Assembly: GCA_036276235.1 (NCBI GenBank) | Contig: DATBDZ010000403.1 | Coordinates: 7,780-71,779 of the forward strand | Source of the DNA: JANWHF01 sp036276235 | GTDB taxonomy: Bacteria; Planctomycetota; Phycisphaerae; Tepidisphaerales; Tepidisphaeraceae | Direction of reading: 5' to 3' | Length of the DNA stretch: 64,000 nt | Part shown: one piece after another, positions 53,154-61,242 of the stretch | Layout of the letters: each line of letters begins with the position of its first letter | Numbering within the stretch: position 1 is the first letter of the stretch | The notes under the pieces: generated by a model | Told to the model about the DNA's origin: nothing | The model's database searches: none | What the model saw: only the letters and a program-made list of their open reading frames with translations | Translations under genes and position numbers: made by a program

Positions 53154-53227
53154 TGGGCCCGAGAAGAGTCGAACTTCTGACCTCGTCCTTATCAGGGACG
53201 CGCTCTAACCAACTGAGCTACGAGCCC
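53154..53227 (-). tRNA. tRNA-Ile (anticodon GAT)
   Basis: A 74-base cloverleaf on the minus strand: acceptor GGGCTCG with CGGGCCC plus discriminator A; D-arm TAGCTCAGTTGGTTAGAGC; anticodon loop CTGATAA with GAT complementary to 53191-53193; T-arm with GTTCGAC. The 3' CCA is not encoded. The upstream flank on the minus strand is AAACCCGGG-rich and has no obvious second tRNA. Confidence 0.95.
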
Positions 53228-53430
53228 GGGTTTTTCTCCGCTTCCGTGCCGTCCTATCGGTCGGAAACGGCGTCGGATTGTATGGCGGACGCAGCGCCTG
53301 TCAATCACGATGCGATGCCGTTGAGACATTAGGTGATGTCTGTGAACAGCCTCGCCGCCGAGCCCCTCGCCTACGGACGGTGATTGAATCACCGAAGCGC
53401 TCTGCGGCTTTGCGCTTTCAGATGATTCGA

Positions 53431-54273
53431 TCATTTCGGCGCTGCACCTTGCGGCTCTCCCACCGTCACCCTGCCGATGTAGGCGACGGCTTTGCCGTCT
53501 TTATCCATGGAGCCGGCGTCTACCGTCATCACGATGAATGACTTGCGCGGCTGGACGGGGCCTTTGTGCGACAAGGTCGCTGAGTGAATGATTGGGGATT
53601 TGGCGTCGCCGTTTTGCAGGGCGCTTTCCAGCATCGAGGAGACCTCGATGCTCAGGTCCAGGTCCAAGCCGGCGGTGTCGGCTTTTCCCGCCAATGAGAA
53701 TATCGCGCCCGTGTGGAGGTAGGCGATTGTGTTCATGACCTGTCCGCGCGCGGTCATGTTCGAGCCGGTGACGTAGGGGACTTGCGCGCCGATGGAAACT
53801 GTGTCGCCGGACAGACGGATGGATTGATCGGCGCGGTACATCGGCTTGGCGGTCCCCAGCGCACCGAGCGCCTTTTCGAAGGCGTCCGCGCTGTCGGCGG
53901 CGTTGGCCAGGGCGGCGACATCCAGCCGTCCGATTTGCTCGGCGGGAATGCGCACGTCGTAGAGGGTTGCGCTGAAGGTGCAGGTGGGACCTTCGCCGAG
54001 AACAGGAGTGCGGGAGATTGTTGAGGATCCAAAGCCGCCCCGTCCGCCGCCGCCAGCCATAACACCGCCGCCCGCCATAACACCACCGCCTCCAAAGCCG
54101 GACGCGGCACGGGTGGCCGGAGCATCGGTGCGTGGTCCGCGGCGGCCGGCGCCGCTGGGCGGTTCCTGCTGCTGCGCCTCAAGCAGGGTCGCGGGGGCGA
54201 GCGCCATCAGTAGAAACAGAATTGTCGCAATCTTGCTCAGGCTGGTCGCGGACGTTTTCTTTCGCGCGTTCAT
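53431..54273 (-). CDS. Exported paralogue of the M56 sensor's C-terminal domain
   Basis: The 280-residue product starts at ATG 54273. A signal peptide and a Gly-rich linker (GGGGVMAGGGVMAGGGGRGG) lead into about 180 residues that mirror the C-terminal domain of the M56 protein encoded just upstream: GEGPTCTFSATLYDVRIPAE against GEGPTCHFDATLYDVRMPID, and VQPRKSFIVMTVDAGSMDKD against VQPGKSFVVITVDAGSLDKD. The fragment SIRLSGDTVSIGAQVPYV recalls secretin-type domains. It was probably produced by tandem duplication. The role is unknown. Confidence 0.7.
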   Translation of the reverse strand: MNARKKTSATSLSKIATILFLLMALAPATLLEAQQQEPPSGAGRRGPRTDAPATRAASGFGGGGVMAGGGVMAGGGGRGGFGSSTISRTPVLGEGPTCTFSATLYDVRIPAEQIGRLDVAALANAADSADAFEKALGALGTAKPMYRADQSIRLSGDTVSIGAQVPYVTGSNMTARGQVMNTIAYLHTGAIFSLAGKADTAGLDLDLSIEVSSMLESALQNGDAKSPIIHSATLSHKGPVQPRKSFIVMTVDAGSMDKDGKAVAYIGRVTVGEPQGAAPK

Positions 54274-54307
54274 GATGGGTCCCTTCGTGGAAGTGATGGG
54301 TGTCTGA

Positions 54308-56305
54308 TTACCTGGATTGCAAATCCCCTACTGTGACTCTTGCGATGTAGGCGACGGCCTTGCCGTCCTTATCGAGCGAGCCGGCGTCCACAGTGATAAC
54401 GACGAACGATTTACCTGGTTGCACCGGGCCTTTGTGCAGGAGGCTGCACGTGTGAATGATCGGCATCAGATTGTCCGCTGTGCCGACGATCGACACAGTG
54501 CTCTCAGACTGGGATGAGAGCTGAATGCTCAGATCCAGTTCGATGATGTCCGGCGAGGCGGCCTTGCCGGCCAGCAAGAAGGTAGCGCCGGTGGAGATGT
54601 AGTTGATCGTGTTGATGTTCTGTCCGTCAGCGCGGATCGACGTGTTGCTGACATAGGGGCTGTTGGAGCCGATGTTGATTCTGTCGCCGGACAGCCGGAC
54701 CGATTGATTGGCGCGGTATATCGGCTTGGGCACGCCCAGCGCCGCCAGCGCCTTCTCGAAGGACTCGGCCGATTGGGCCACGTTATCCATCGCTCCCGCG
54801 CTGAGCTTCCCAATCCGATCGATCGGCATGCGCACGTCGTAGAGGGTGGCATCAAAATGACACGTTGGTCCCTCACCCGTTACCGGCGCCGTCGGGCCGC
54901 CGAAGCCGCGGCCCGATCGGCCGCCCGCAAAGCCGCCGAAGCCGGACGGTTCCGGTTGAGGGGCTGGGCGCGTCGTCGGCGGCGCTGCGGGCGTGCCGCC
55001 GGAGCCGGCCGCGCCGCTGTTAGCTGGCGGCTCCTGCCCGGCGGGAATCTGTGGGACCTGCGCCTTGAGGATGGCTCCTGGCACGATTGCCCCCAGCAAT
55101 AGAACGACCATCAGGGCGCGATATCGTGCGCTGGTTCCGCGACGGCTTACGCTAACGTCAAGTATCGCGCGCATGCGTTCTTCCAGGGTGGATGGGCGCG
55201 CCATCGCCATTGCTGTGCCGGACAATGTGAATGCGGGAAACGATGGGACCGAGATGCTCTCCAGAAGATGGCGGGCGTATGCTCGCGCATCGGTGCCGCT
55301 GTTGAGCACCAGGTCATCGCAGGCCCGCTCGCGCTCGACCTGCATTCGCCGATCGGCGATCCATACGAGCGGATTAAACCAATAAAGCGCGCAGGCAATC
55401 TGCGACAGCAATTGGCTGAGGCAATCCCCGCGCTTGAGGTGGCCCAGCTCGTGCAGGAGCACGTCGCGCCGTTGTGCCGTCGGCCATTGGTCGGCCTCTT
55501 GCGGGAGTAGCAATCGAGCATGCAACAAACCCCACGTCATTGGCATCGAGCGCGCGGGGCTTTGCAGGAGCTCGACCGGGCGGCGGAGATTCAGCTCGCG
55601 GCAAAGGCGCTGAAGCAGATCGAACATCTCGCCGTCGGTGATGACGATGCAGCGCCGCCGCAACAGCCACAAACTCATGTTGCCAAGCAACAGGCGAACG
55701 ATCAGCAGCAGAGTTCCAAAGGCCCAACAGAGCAAAAGCCCGGGCGTCCATGGAAATGGCGGGCGATGCGTAATTCCTACAAGCTTTTGCTGAGGCGCAG
55801 GCGCAGGGGCCTGCCGCAATGGCGCGGCATCTGCCGGCAAGACAGTCGACGGAGCTGGGGACGGATCAGTCGCCGGCGACTCGATATTGACGTTGGCGGT
55901 CGCCTCGTGATTGCGCGCCGATGTAGCCGCTGGAGATTGCGGCGACTGCACCTGTGGCAGCGCCGGCGCAGGTTGGGCTGGAAGAGATATGGCTTGCTCC
56001 GTGGAGTGCGCCACCTGAACATGAACGACACTTGTCTCAGTAGGCACGCCACGCATGTGCGGCAGGACGTGCCAACCCGGCAGCATCGCCGACAGCACGG
56101 GCAGGAGAAGCGCACCAACGGCCCCCGCCAGCCACACGCCATGCCGCGTGGCGGCCGACGCGCGGCGCATCGTCAGTGCTACAATCGTGGCCAAAGCGAT
56201 CACAACCGCGCTGCCAACGGCGGCGCGGAGCAAATGCGGCGACAGGCGATCCAACACGGCCGCGCATTCCTGAACGGCCGGCAGCGCCAGATGGGGCAAC
56301 GCCAT
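54308..56305 (-). CDS. M56 (BlaR1-type) membrane metallopeptidase with extra C-terminal domain
   Basis: The 665-residue product starts at ATG 56305, one base after the BlaI stop. Several transmembrane helices surround the zinc protease motif HELGHLKRGD (near residue 290) and the downstream ERACDDLVL ligand region. Instead of a penicillin-binding sensor domain, the C-terminal half carries a Gly/Pro-rich linker and a domain (from about residue 455) shared with the neighbouring gene 53431-54273. Like BlaR1/MecR1 it should cleave or signal to its BlaI partner upon ligand binding, but the ligand is unknown. Confidence 0.88.
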   Translation of the reverse strand: MALPHLALPAVQECAAVLDRLSPHLLRAAVGSAVVIALATIVALTMRRASAATRHGVWLAGAVGALLLPVLSAMLPGWHVLPHMRGVPTETSVVHVQVAHSTEQAISLPAQPAPALPQVQSPQSPAATSARNHEATANVNIESPATDPSPAPSTVLPADAAPLRQAPAPAPQQKLVGITHRPPFPWTPGLLLCWAFGTLLLIVRLLLGNMSLWLLRRRCIVITDGEMFDLLQRLCRELNLRRPVELLQSPARSMPMTWGLLHARLLLPQEADQWPTAQRRDVLLHELGHLKRGDCLSQLLSQIACALYWFNPLVWIADRRMQVERERACDDLVLNSGTDARAYARHLLESISVPSFPAFTLSGTAMAMARPSTLEERMRAILDVSVSRRGTSARYRALMVVLLLGAIVPGAILKAQVPQIPAGQEPPANSGAAGSGGTPAAPPTTRPAPQPEPSGFGGFAGGRSGRGFGGPTAPVTGEGPTCHFDATLYDVRMPIDRIGKLSAGAMDNVAQSAESFEKALAALGVPKPIYRANQSVRLSGDRINIGSNSPYVSNTSIRADGQNINTINYISTGATFLLAGKAASPDIIELDLSIQLSSQSESTVSIVGTADNLMPIIHTCSLLHKGPVQPGKSFVVITVDAGSLDKDGKAVAYIARVTVGDLQSR

Positions 56306-56306
56306 A

Positions 56307-56690
56307 TCAGTCTCCTTGCTTGATCGCTTTGTCGATCAGATCGGAAAGACGACGCAATTCTTCCGGGGCGGCGGTACGCCGCGGGTCGCTCAGATGGGCG
56401 GCGACGGCGTGCTCGAGCGAGCCGCCGAAGAACACATCCAACACGCGGCCCAGCGCCGACTTTCCCGCCTGCCCACGCGCCTGTGTCGGGCGATAGATAA
56501 ACTCGCGCCCCAGCTTGTGATGCTTCAGATGTCCTTTGCTTTCCAGGATGCGGAGCAAGGTCCGCAGTGCGCCGCGCATGGGCGGATCTGGAATTCCGTC
56601 CATGATCTGCGAGACGCTCGCCTCGCCGCGGGCGTAGACCGCATCCATGATCTGCCGCTCGCGCTTGCTCAATTGCCGGGGGTCCGCCAT
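56307..56690 (-). CDS. blaI-like: BlaI/MecI-family transcriptional repressor
   Basis: The 127-residue product starts at ATG 56690. The winged helix reads LSKRERQIMDAVYARGEASV, then GALRTLLRILESKGHLKHHK with the DNA-contact wing LGREFIYRPT. BlaI proteins are repressors released when the paired M56 protease is activated. A perfect 8-bp palindromic operator lies just upstream (56717-56736), so autoregulation is likely. Confidence 0.92.
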   Translation of the reverse strand: MADPRQLSKRERQIMDAVYARGEASVSQIMDGIPDPPMRGALRTLLRILESKGHLKHHKLGREFIYRPTQARGQAGKSALGRVLDVFFGGSLEHAVAAHLSDPRRTAAPEELRRLSDLIDKAIKQGD

Positions 56691-56716
56691 CGAGGTTCTC
56701 CATCAGCTTTCCTACT

Positions 56717-56736
56717 AAGGATAATAATTTATCCTT
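56717..56736. promoter_or_regulatory. Candidate BlaI operator
   Basis: AAGGATAATAATTTATCCTT consists of perfect 8-bp arms (AAGGATAA/TTATCCTT) around TAAT, 26 bases before the blaI start codon. Size and position fit a BlaI-type operator; the exact sequence differs from the classical one. Confidence 0.6.
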
Positions 56737-56866
56737 TGGAAAGTTGCAGTCAATTGAAAAAATCTTTGCGGCGATGTAAGCGGCCGTGCGCCCTTACACC
56801 GCCGGCGAACGATCCGTCAGGGGAGCGCGCCAGTTTGTATGGCCAACGCGACCAGGTCCGAACATT

Positions 56867-56942
56867 GTCATGCTGAGGTACTCCGAAGCATCTGGCTGGA
56901 TCGCGCAGTTGGGCAAGATGCTTCGGAGTACCTCAGCATGAC
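56867..56942. repeat. 76-bp perfect palindrome, family GTCATGCTGAGG, copy 4
   Basis: A perfect 27-bp inverted repeat: GTCATGCTGAGGTACTCCGA plus AGCATCT at 56867-56893 and its complement at 56916-56942, around a 22-base loop. It lies upstream of the MFS gene. The gap 56691-57087 otherwise holds the BlaI operator and no gene. Confidence 0.9.
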
Positions 56943-57087
56943 GGTTCCGACCAAGGTGTGCGCGCTGCAAACCCAAGTGCACCCATGGATCGTGCACGGA
57001 CCCACCCGTGAATCAGAATCCTTCCACGTTCGCATCACCGAGGCATTTGGGTTATCAAAGGCGGCTGTCCTGGCGGAGTTGAATTCA

Positions 57088-58431
57088 ATGAAAGATATCT
57101 CCGATCCCCAGCCCGTCGAGTACGCCTCCCGTGCCCCGTCGGCATCTGGCTTTAAGCTGCCCGGCCTGCGCTGGTGGATGATCTCGTTGATCATGCTCGG
57201 GTCGATCTTGAATTATCTGACTCGCAATACGCTGTCGGTGGCGCAGGTCAGACTTCAGGACACGCTGCATATCACCGAACGGCAATACTCGTGGATCACC
57301 AGCTCATTCCAGGGGGCGATCATGCTCCAGCCGATCTGCGGGTATGTGCTGGACACCGTTGGGCTGCGGATCGGCGTCGCAATTTTTGTCGTGGCGTGGT
57401 CGGTCATCAACATGGCGCACGGGCTGGCCGGCTCGTGGCGCGGGCTGGCGTTTCTGCGCGGCTTAATGGGCTTCGCCGAAGGGTCGGCCAACCCATCGGG
57501 AGTGAAAGCCACCGCCGAGTGGTTCCCCGCGCGCGAGCGCGGACTCGCCGGCGGCATCTACAATATCGGCGCATCATTTGGATCGATGCTCGCGCCGCCT
57601 TTGGTGGCGGCGGCGATCTATTATTTCAATTGGCAGACCGCATTTGTCGTCACCGGAGCAATGGGGCTGGTGTGGGTGATACTGTGGCTGGCGCTTTACC
57701 GGTCGCCATCACAACACCCTTTGCTGTCGGAAAAGGAGCGGGAATATATTGCCGCCGGTCAGGAGGCGTCGCTGAGCGCTGCGACGAAGCCGTCGGTTGT
57801 GCAGATCATCACGCAACGGAATTTCTGGGGCATTGCGATCCCGCGATTTTTGGCCGACCCGATGTGGGGAACGCTTTCGTTCTGGCTGCCGCTCTATTTG
57901 AACAAGGTGCGGGGCTGGGACCTCAAACACATCGCGTTGTTCGCCTGGCTCCCCTTCCTGGGGATGGACCTCGGGTGCATCTTCGGCGGTCTGCTCAGCG
58001 CCTGGCTGCAGAAGCACACAAACATGTCGGTGATCAACGCACGCCGCGCCTCGTTCACTGTCGGGGCATGCCTGATGACAAGCGTGGCATTCGCCGGCCG
58101 CGCGCAGAGCCCTTACCTGGCAATTATCCTTTTCAGTGTCGCCGGCTTTGCCCACCAGACATTGTCAGTCACGGTGATCACGATGGCATCCGACCTTTTT
58201 CGGCGCAGCGAAGTGGCGACGGTCGCCGGCATGGCCGGAACAATGGGCAACGCCGGCCTGCTGATATTCACGCTGATGCTCGGATGGCTCGTGGCAAGAA
58301 TCGGATACTCGCCGTTTTTTGTGTGCCTGAGCGTATTGGACATCGCCGGGGCAATCGTGTTGTGGACGCTGGTGCGAGAACGCCGTGAGGACGCGGAGCG
58401 CGGATTTCCGGTGGTGGAAGTGGCATCTTAA
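57088..58431 (+). CDS. MFS transporter, hexuronate/anion-cation symporter family
   Basis: The 447-residue product starts at ATG 57088 (MKDISDPQP, GGAG nine bases upstream). The frame is open further upstream, but that part is repeat DNA. It has twelve predicted helices and typical ACS-family motifs: ILNYLTRNTLSVAQ in helix 1, FLRGLMGFAEGSANPSGVKA and EWFPARERGLAGGIYNIGAS. These match transporters for hexuronates or related sugar acids. The neighbouring GH43 gene suggests uptake of products from xylan or pectin. The substrate is not proven. Confidence 0.88.
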   Translation: MKDISDPQPVEYASRAPSASGFKLPGLRWWMISLIMLGSILNYLTRNTLSVAQVRLQDTLHITERQYSWITSSFQGAIMLQPICGYVLDTVGLRIGVAIFVVAWSVINMAHGLAGSWRGLAFLRGLMGFAEGSANPSGVKATAEWFPARERGLAGGIYNIGASFGSMLAPPLVAAAIYYFNWQTAFVVTGAMGLVWVILWLALYRSPSQHPLLSEKEREYIAAGQEASLSAATKPSVVQIITQRNFWGIAIPRFLADPMWGTLSFWLPLYLNKVRGWDLKHIALFAWLPFLGMDLGCIFGGLLSAWLQKHTNMSVINARRASFTVGACLMTSVAFAGRAQSPYLAIILFSVAGFAHQTLSVTVITMASDLFRRSEVATVAGMAGTMGNAGLLIFTLMLGWLVARIGYSPFFVCLSVLDIAGAIVLWTLVRERREDAERGFPVVEVAS

Positions 58432-58486
58432 ATCCAAATGGCCTTGCGATTGGTGTAGCTCTGCCAAGGCCGGGAAGTTTTTCGTT

Positions 58487-58628
58487 GCACGGGTTTCCAA
58501 CCCATGGGTCCTGGTACTCCAGGACATTGGTCGGTACTCCAACCAAATCAGCACGGTGCGAAGCGAGAGCAAAGTTGGCACGGTAGGATGCCGCGGCGTA
58601 CCGCGGCCACGGGTTGAAAACCCGTGCC
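58487..58628. repeat. Palindromic repeat GCACGGGTTTnCAACCC, upstream of the GH43 gene
   Basis: GCACGGGTTTCCAACCCATG at 58487-58506 faces CCACGGGTTGAAAACCCGTG at 58607-58626. Two smaller palindromes lie inside, GTCCTGGTACTCCAGGAC and TTGGTCGGTACTCCAACC, both containing GGTACTCC. The right end abuts the ribosome binding site of the GH43 gene. Confidence 0.75.
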
Positions 58629-58645
58629 ACGGGAGAAGTCCCTGC

Positions 58646-60277
58646 ATGAACATCACCAACCCCATCCTCCGCGGCTTCAATCCCGATCCGTCGATCCTGC
58701 GCGTCGGCGATGATTACTACATCGCCACCTCCACTTTCGAGTGGTATCCGGGCGTGCAAATTCACCGCTCGCGCGATCTGGTGAATTGGCGGCTTCTTAC
58801 GCGGCCGCTGCGGCGGGCGAGCCAGCTCGACATGCGCGGCGACCCCGATTCCTGCGGCATCTGGGCGCCGTGTCTCACCTACGCCGACGGGCTGTTCTAT
58901 CTGATTTACACCGATGTGAAGCGTTATGGCCGCGCTTCGGTCGGCGGTATGTCCAGCGCATCATTGCGCGACTTCCATAATTACCTCGTGACAGCCGAGC
59001 GGATTGATGGCGACTGGTCCGAGCCGATCTATCTCAACAGCAGCGGGTTTGATCCGTCGCTCTTTCATGATGACGATGGCCGCAAATATCTGCTGAACAT
59101 GCTGTGGGATCATCGGCCGAACCAGAATCGATTCGCCGGCATTGTGATTCAGGAATATTCGCATCGCGAGCAACAACTGATCGGCGAGCGACGGATGATT
59201 TTCAAAGGCACGCCGATCGGCTTCACCGAAGGCCCGCACCTCTACAAGCGCGGCGGATACTATCATCTGCTCGTCGCCGAGGGCGGCACGTTTTGGGGAC
59301 ATGCCGTCACGATGGCGCGCTCGCGAAACATCGACGGGCCGTATGAGCTGCATCCCGATACATATGTCCTGACGGCGCGCAATCGACCCGACAGCCCGCT
59401 GCAGCGCGCGGGTCATGGCTCGCTTGTGGAGACGCAAGACGGGCAGACGTACATCGCCTATCTATGTGGCAGGCCCCTTCCCAATCGCGGACGTTGCACG
59501 CTGGGCCGCGAGACTGCGATTCAGAAAATGGTCTGGTCGCCCGATGGTTGGCTGCGCACCACTGATGGCCAGGGCGCGCCTCAAGTGAGCGTTGAGGCGC
59601 CGAATCTGCCGACTCACCCGTTCCCGGCGTCGCCGGTACGCGAGGATTTTGATTCCACGGAACTGCCGATCGATTTTCAATGGCTTCGCACGCCCTCCCC
59701 GCAGCACCTTTGGAGTCTGACCGAACGTCCCGGCTTCCTGCGCCTATTCGGTCGCGAAACATTGGGGAGCCAGTTCGAGCAGGCACTGGTCGCTCGCCGC
59801 CAACAGGACTTTTGTTTCACCGCCTCGACTCGCATGGAATTCCAGCCGCGGCATTTCCAGCAGGCGGCTGGGCTCATTCTGTATTACCACGCGACCAAGT
59901 TTCACTATCTGTTCCTGACGGAGGACGACACGATCGGCCGTCACCTGCGCGTCATGTCGTGTGTGACGGATGTTGGCGACAGCTTCAGCGCTGCGATCCC
60001 GCTGCCGCCGGGGACGAGTGATATCGAGCTTCGCATGGATGTGGATTTCGAGCGGCTGATTTTTTCATACCGATTGCCCGGCGCCGCCTGGCAATCGCTG
60101 CCGCAGGTCTTCGATGCGAGCATCGTGTCCGATGAGGCCGGGCCGCCCACGCTGCCGAATTTTACCGGCGCGTTTCTTGGGATGTGCTGCCAGGACCTCA
60201 GTGGAACGCGCCGGCCGGCTGACTTTGATTACTTCGAATATTCGGAACGAGCCTATCAAGTCCTGCCGGGCAAGTAA
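58646..60277 (+). CDS. GH43 beta-xylosidase / alpha-L-arabinofuranosidase
   Basis: The 543-residue product starts at ATG 58646, after GGGAGAAG. It has no signal peptide, so the enzyme should be cytoplasmic. The five-bladed propeller has the catalytic base Asp in GFNPDPSILRVGDDYYIA (near residue 13), the pKa-setting Asp in the SSGFDPSLFHDDDGRKY region, and the acid Glu in GFTEGPHLYK (near residue 196). A C-terminal beta-sandwich (about residues 350-543) is typical of GH43 xylosidases. It likely acts on xylo-oligosaccharides brought in by the nearby MFS gene product. Confidence 0.93.
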   Translation: MNITNPILRGFNPDPSILRVGDDYYIATSTFEWYPGVQIHRSRDLVNWRLLTRPLRRASQLDMRGDPDSCGIWAPCLTYADGLFYLIYTDVKRYGRASVGGMSSASLRDFHNYLVTAERIDGDWSEPIYLNSSGFDPSLFHDDDGRKYLLNMLWDHRPNQNRFAGIVIQEYSHREQQLIGERRMIFKGTPIGFTEGPHLYKRGGYYHLLVAEGGTFWGHAVTMARSRNIDGPYELHPDTYVLTARNRPDSPLQRAGHGSLVETQDGQTYIAYLCGRPLPNRGRCTLGRETAIQKMVWSPDGWLRTTDGQGAPQVSVEAPNLPTHPFPASPVREDFDSTELPIDFQWLRTPSPQHLWSLTERPGFLRLFGRETLGSQFEQALVARRQQDFCFTASTRMEFQPRHFQQAAGLILYYHATKFHYLFLTEDDTIGRHLRVMSCVTDVGDSFSAAIPLPPGTSDIELRMDVDFERLIFSYRLPGAAWQSLPQVFDASIVSDEAGPPTLPNFTGAFLGMCCQDLSGTRRPADFDYFEYSERAYQVLPGK

Positions 60278-60320
60278 TCGCCGGTGAGGGCGCACGATCT
60301 CTTCGGCGAACTCGCTTTTA

Positions 60321-60425
60321 TCCCCTCCTCCGGTACTCCGGGGGAGGGTTAGGGTGGGGGCAATTCGTGCGACAGGTACTCGTTCTACACCTCCCTCCCC
60401 AACCCTCCCCCGGAGTACCGGGGGA
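60321..60425. repeat. Palindromic repeat CCTCCGGTACTCCGGGGGAG
   Basis: The left half CCTCCGGTACTCCGGGGGAG continues GGTTAGGGTGGGGG. The right half (60391-60425) contains CTCCCTCCCCAACCCTCCCC then CGGAGTACCGGGGGA. The arms are about 33 bases with few mismatches. It lies between the GH43 gene and the response-regulator gene. Confidence 0.75.
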
Positions 60426-60544
60426 GAGAGAAATGCAGTTGGCGGCACCGTCACACCCGATTGGCGCTTGGCTGGGATTTCTCACATTGCCCGCCGCATC
60501 CTGCGCGCTCTATACTGCAAGTCCGCCAACGAGCGGGGTAATTT

Positions 60545-60991
60545 GTGACCACGGCTCCTCAAAAAACTACGCAAACTTTCAACGACGCGACAATTCGAAG
60601 CATCCTGATTGTGGACGACAACGTCGCCACCGCCGGCGCGCTGGCCAAGATTCTCGGGTCGGCGAATTTCGCCACGCACGTCTATTTTCGCGGCAACGAC
60701 GCCATTGCCTGCGCCCAGAACACGCCCTTTGACGGTGCCGTGATCGACATTCATCTGCCGGATATCAATGGGCTGGTTCTCTCCAAAAAGTTGCGCGAGT
60801 TTTGGGGCCCGGCCAAGCCGATCATCATTTTGAGCGGCGATAGCTCGATGGAGGTCATCAACAGTCTCCCGCACGTCGGTGCCACGCATTTTTTCAGCAA
60901 GCCGGTGAGCGCGAATCGGCTGCTGGAGCATTTGCGGAGGGAGATGGGGTTGGGGGAAGGCACGAAGGCACAAAGGCACGAAGGCACGTAG
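60545..60991 (+). CDS. Single-domain response regulator
   Basis: The 148-residue product starts at GTG 60545. The receiver domain has ILIVDDN, the phospho-acceptor Asp in GAVIDIHLPDINGL, the Ser of IIILSGDSS and the Lys of FFSKP. It has no output domain. The last 12 residues (GEGTKAQRHEGT) are encoded by a short-repeat tract (60958 onward), which suggests that the original stop was lost or that the tract was inserted at the 3' end. No histidine kinase is nearby. Confidence 0.9.
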   Translation: MTTAPQKTTQTFNDATIRSILIVDDNVATAGALAKILGSANFATHVYFRGNDAIACAQNTPFDGAVIDIHLPDINGLVLSKKLREFWGPAKPIIILSGDSSMEVINSLPHVGATHFFSKPVSANRLLEHLRREMGLGEGTKAQRHEGT

Positions 60992-61200
60992 GGATGGAGG
61001 GACGAAGGGACAGAGGGACAGAGGGACGAAGGGAGGTAGGGGCGAAGATACATGGGGAGGGCCCCCGCTTTGGAGAGGTGGACCTGCGGTCCGACCGCTA
61101 CGCACAACGCGAGCTACATCTCTGTCATTCAGTCCCTTCCGTCGCTATCTCCGTCCGTGCCTATGTCCCTACGTCCCTTCGTCCCTCTGTCCCTTCCCCA
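60958..61200. repeat. Inverted heptamer-repeat tracts flanking 61050-61130
   Basis: Left tract GGGACGAAGGGACAGAGGGA and CAGAGGGACGAAGGGAGG (to about 61047). The right tract (61131-61200) is its complement in style, CCCTACGTCCCTTCGTCCCT followed by CTGTCCCTTCCCC. Between them lie CGGTCCGACCGC and other hairpin-like DNA. The tract overlaps the 3' end of the response regulator gene. Confidence 0.75.
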
Positions 61201-61242
61201 AAGAATTGACGCCCGCCCTCAACCGGCTTAAAGTTTCCACTG

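Noticed and set aside
53129..53332. Plus-strand frame overlapping tRNA-Ile
   Set aside because: It reads through the antisense of the tRNA (VELLTSSLSGTRSNQLSYEP is the common artefact of antisense tRNA).
56839..57087. Upstream extension of the MFS gene
   Set aside because: The added 83 residues are encoded by the 76-bp palindrome and neighbouring DNA and do not resemble a transporter N-terminus.
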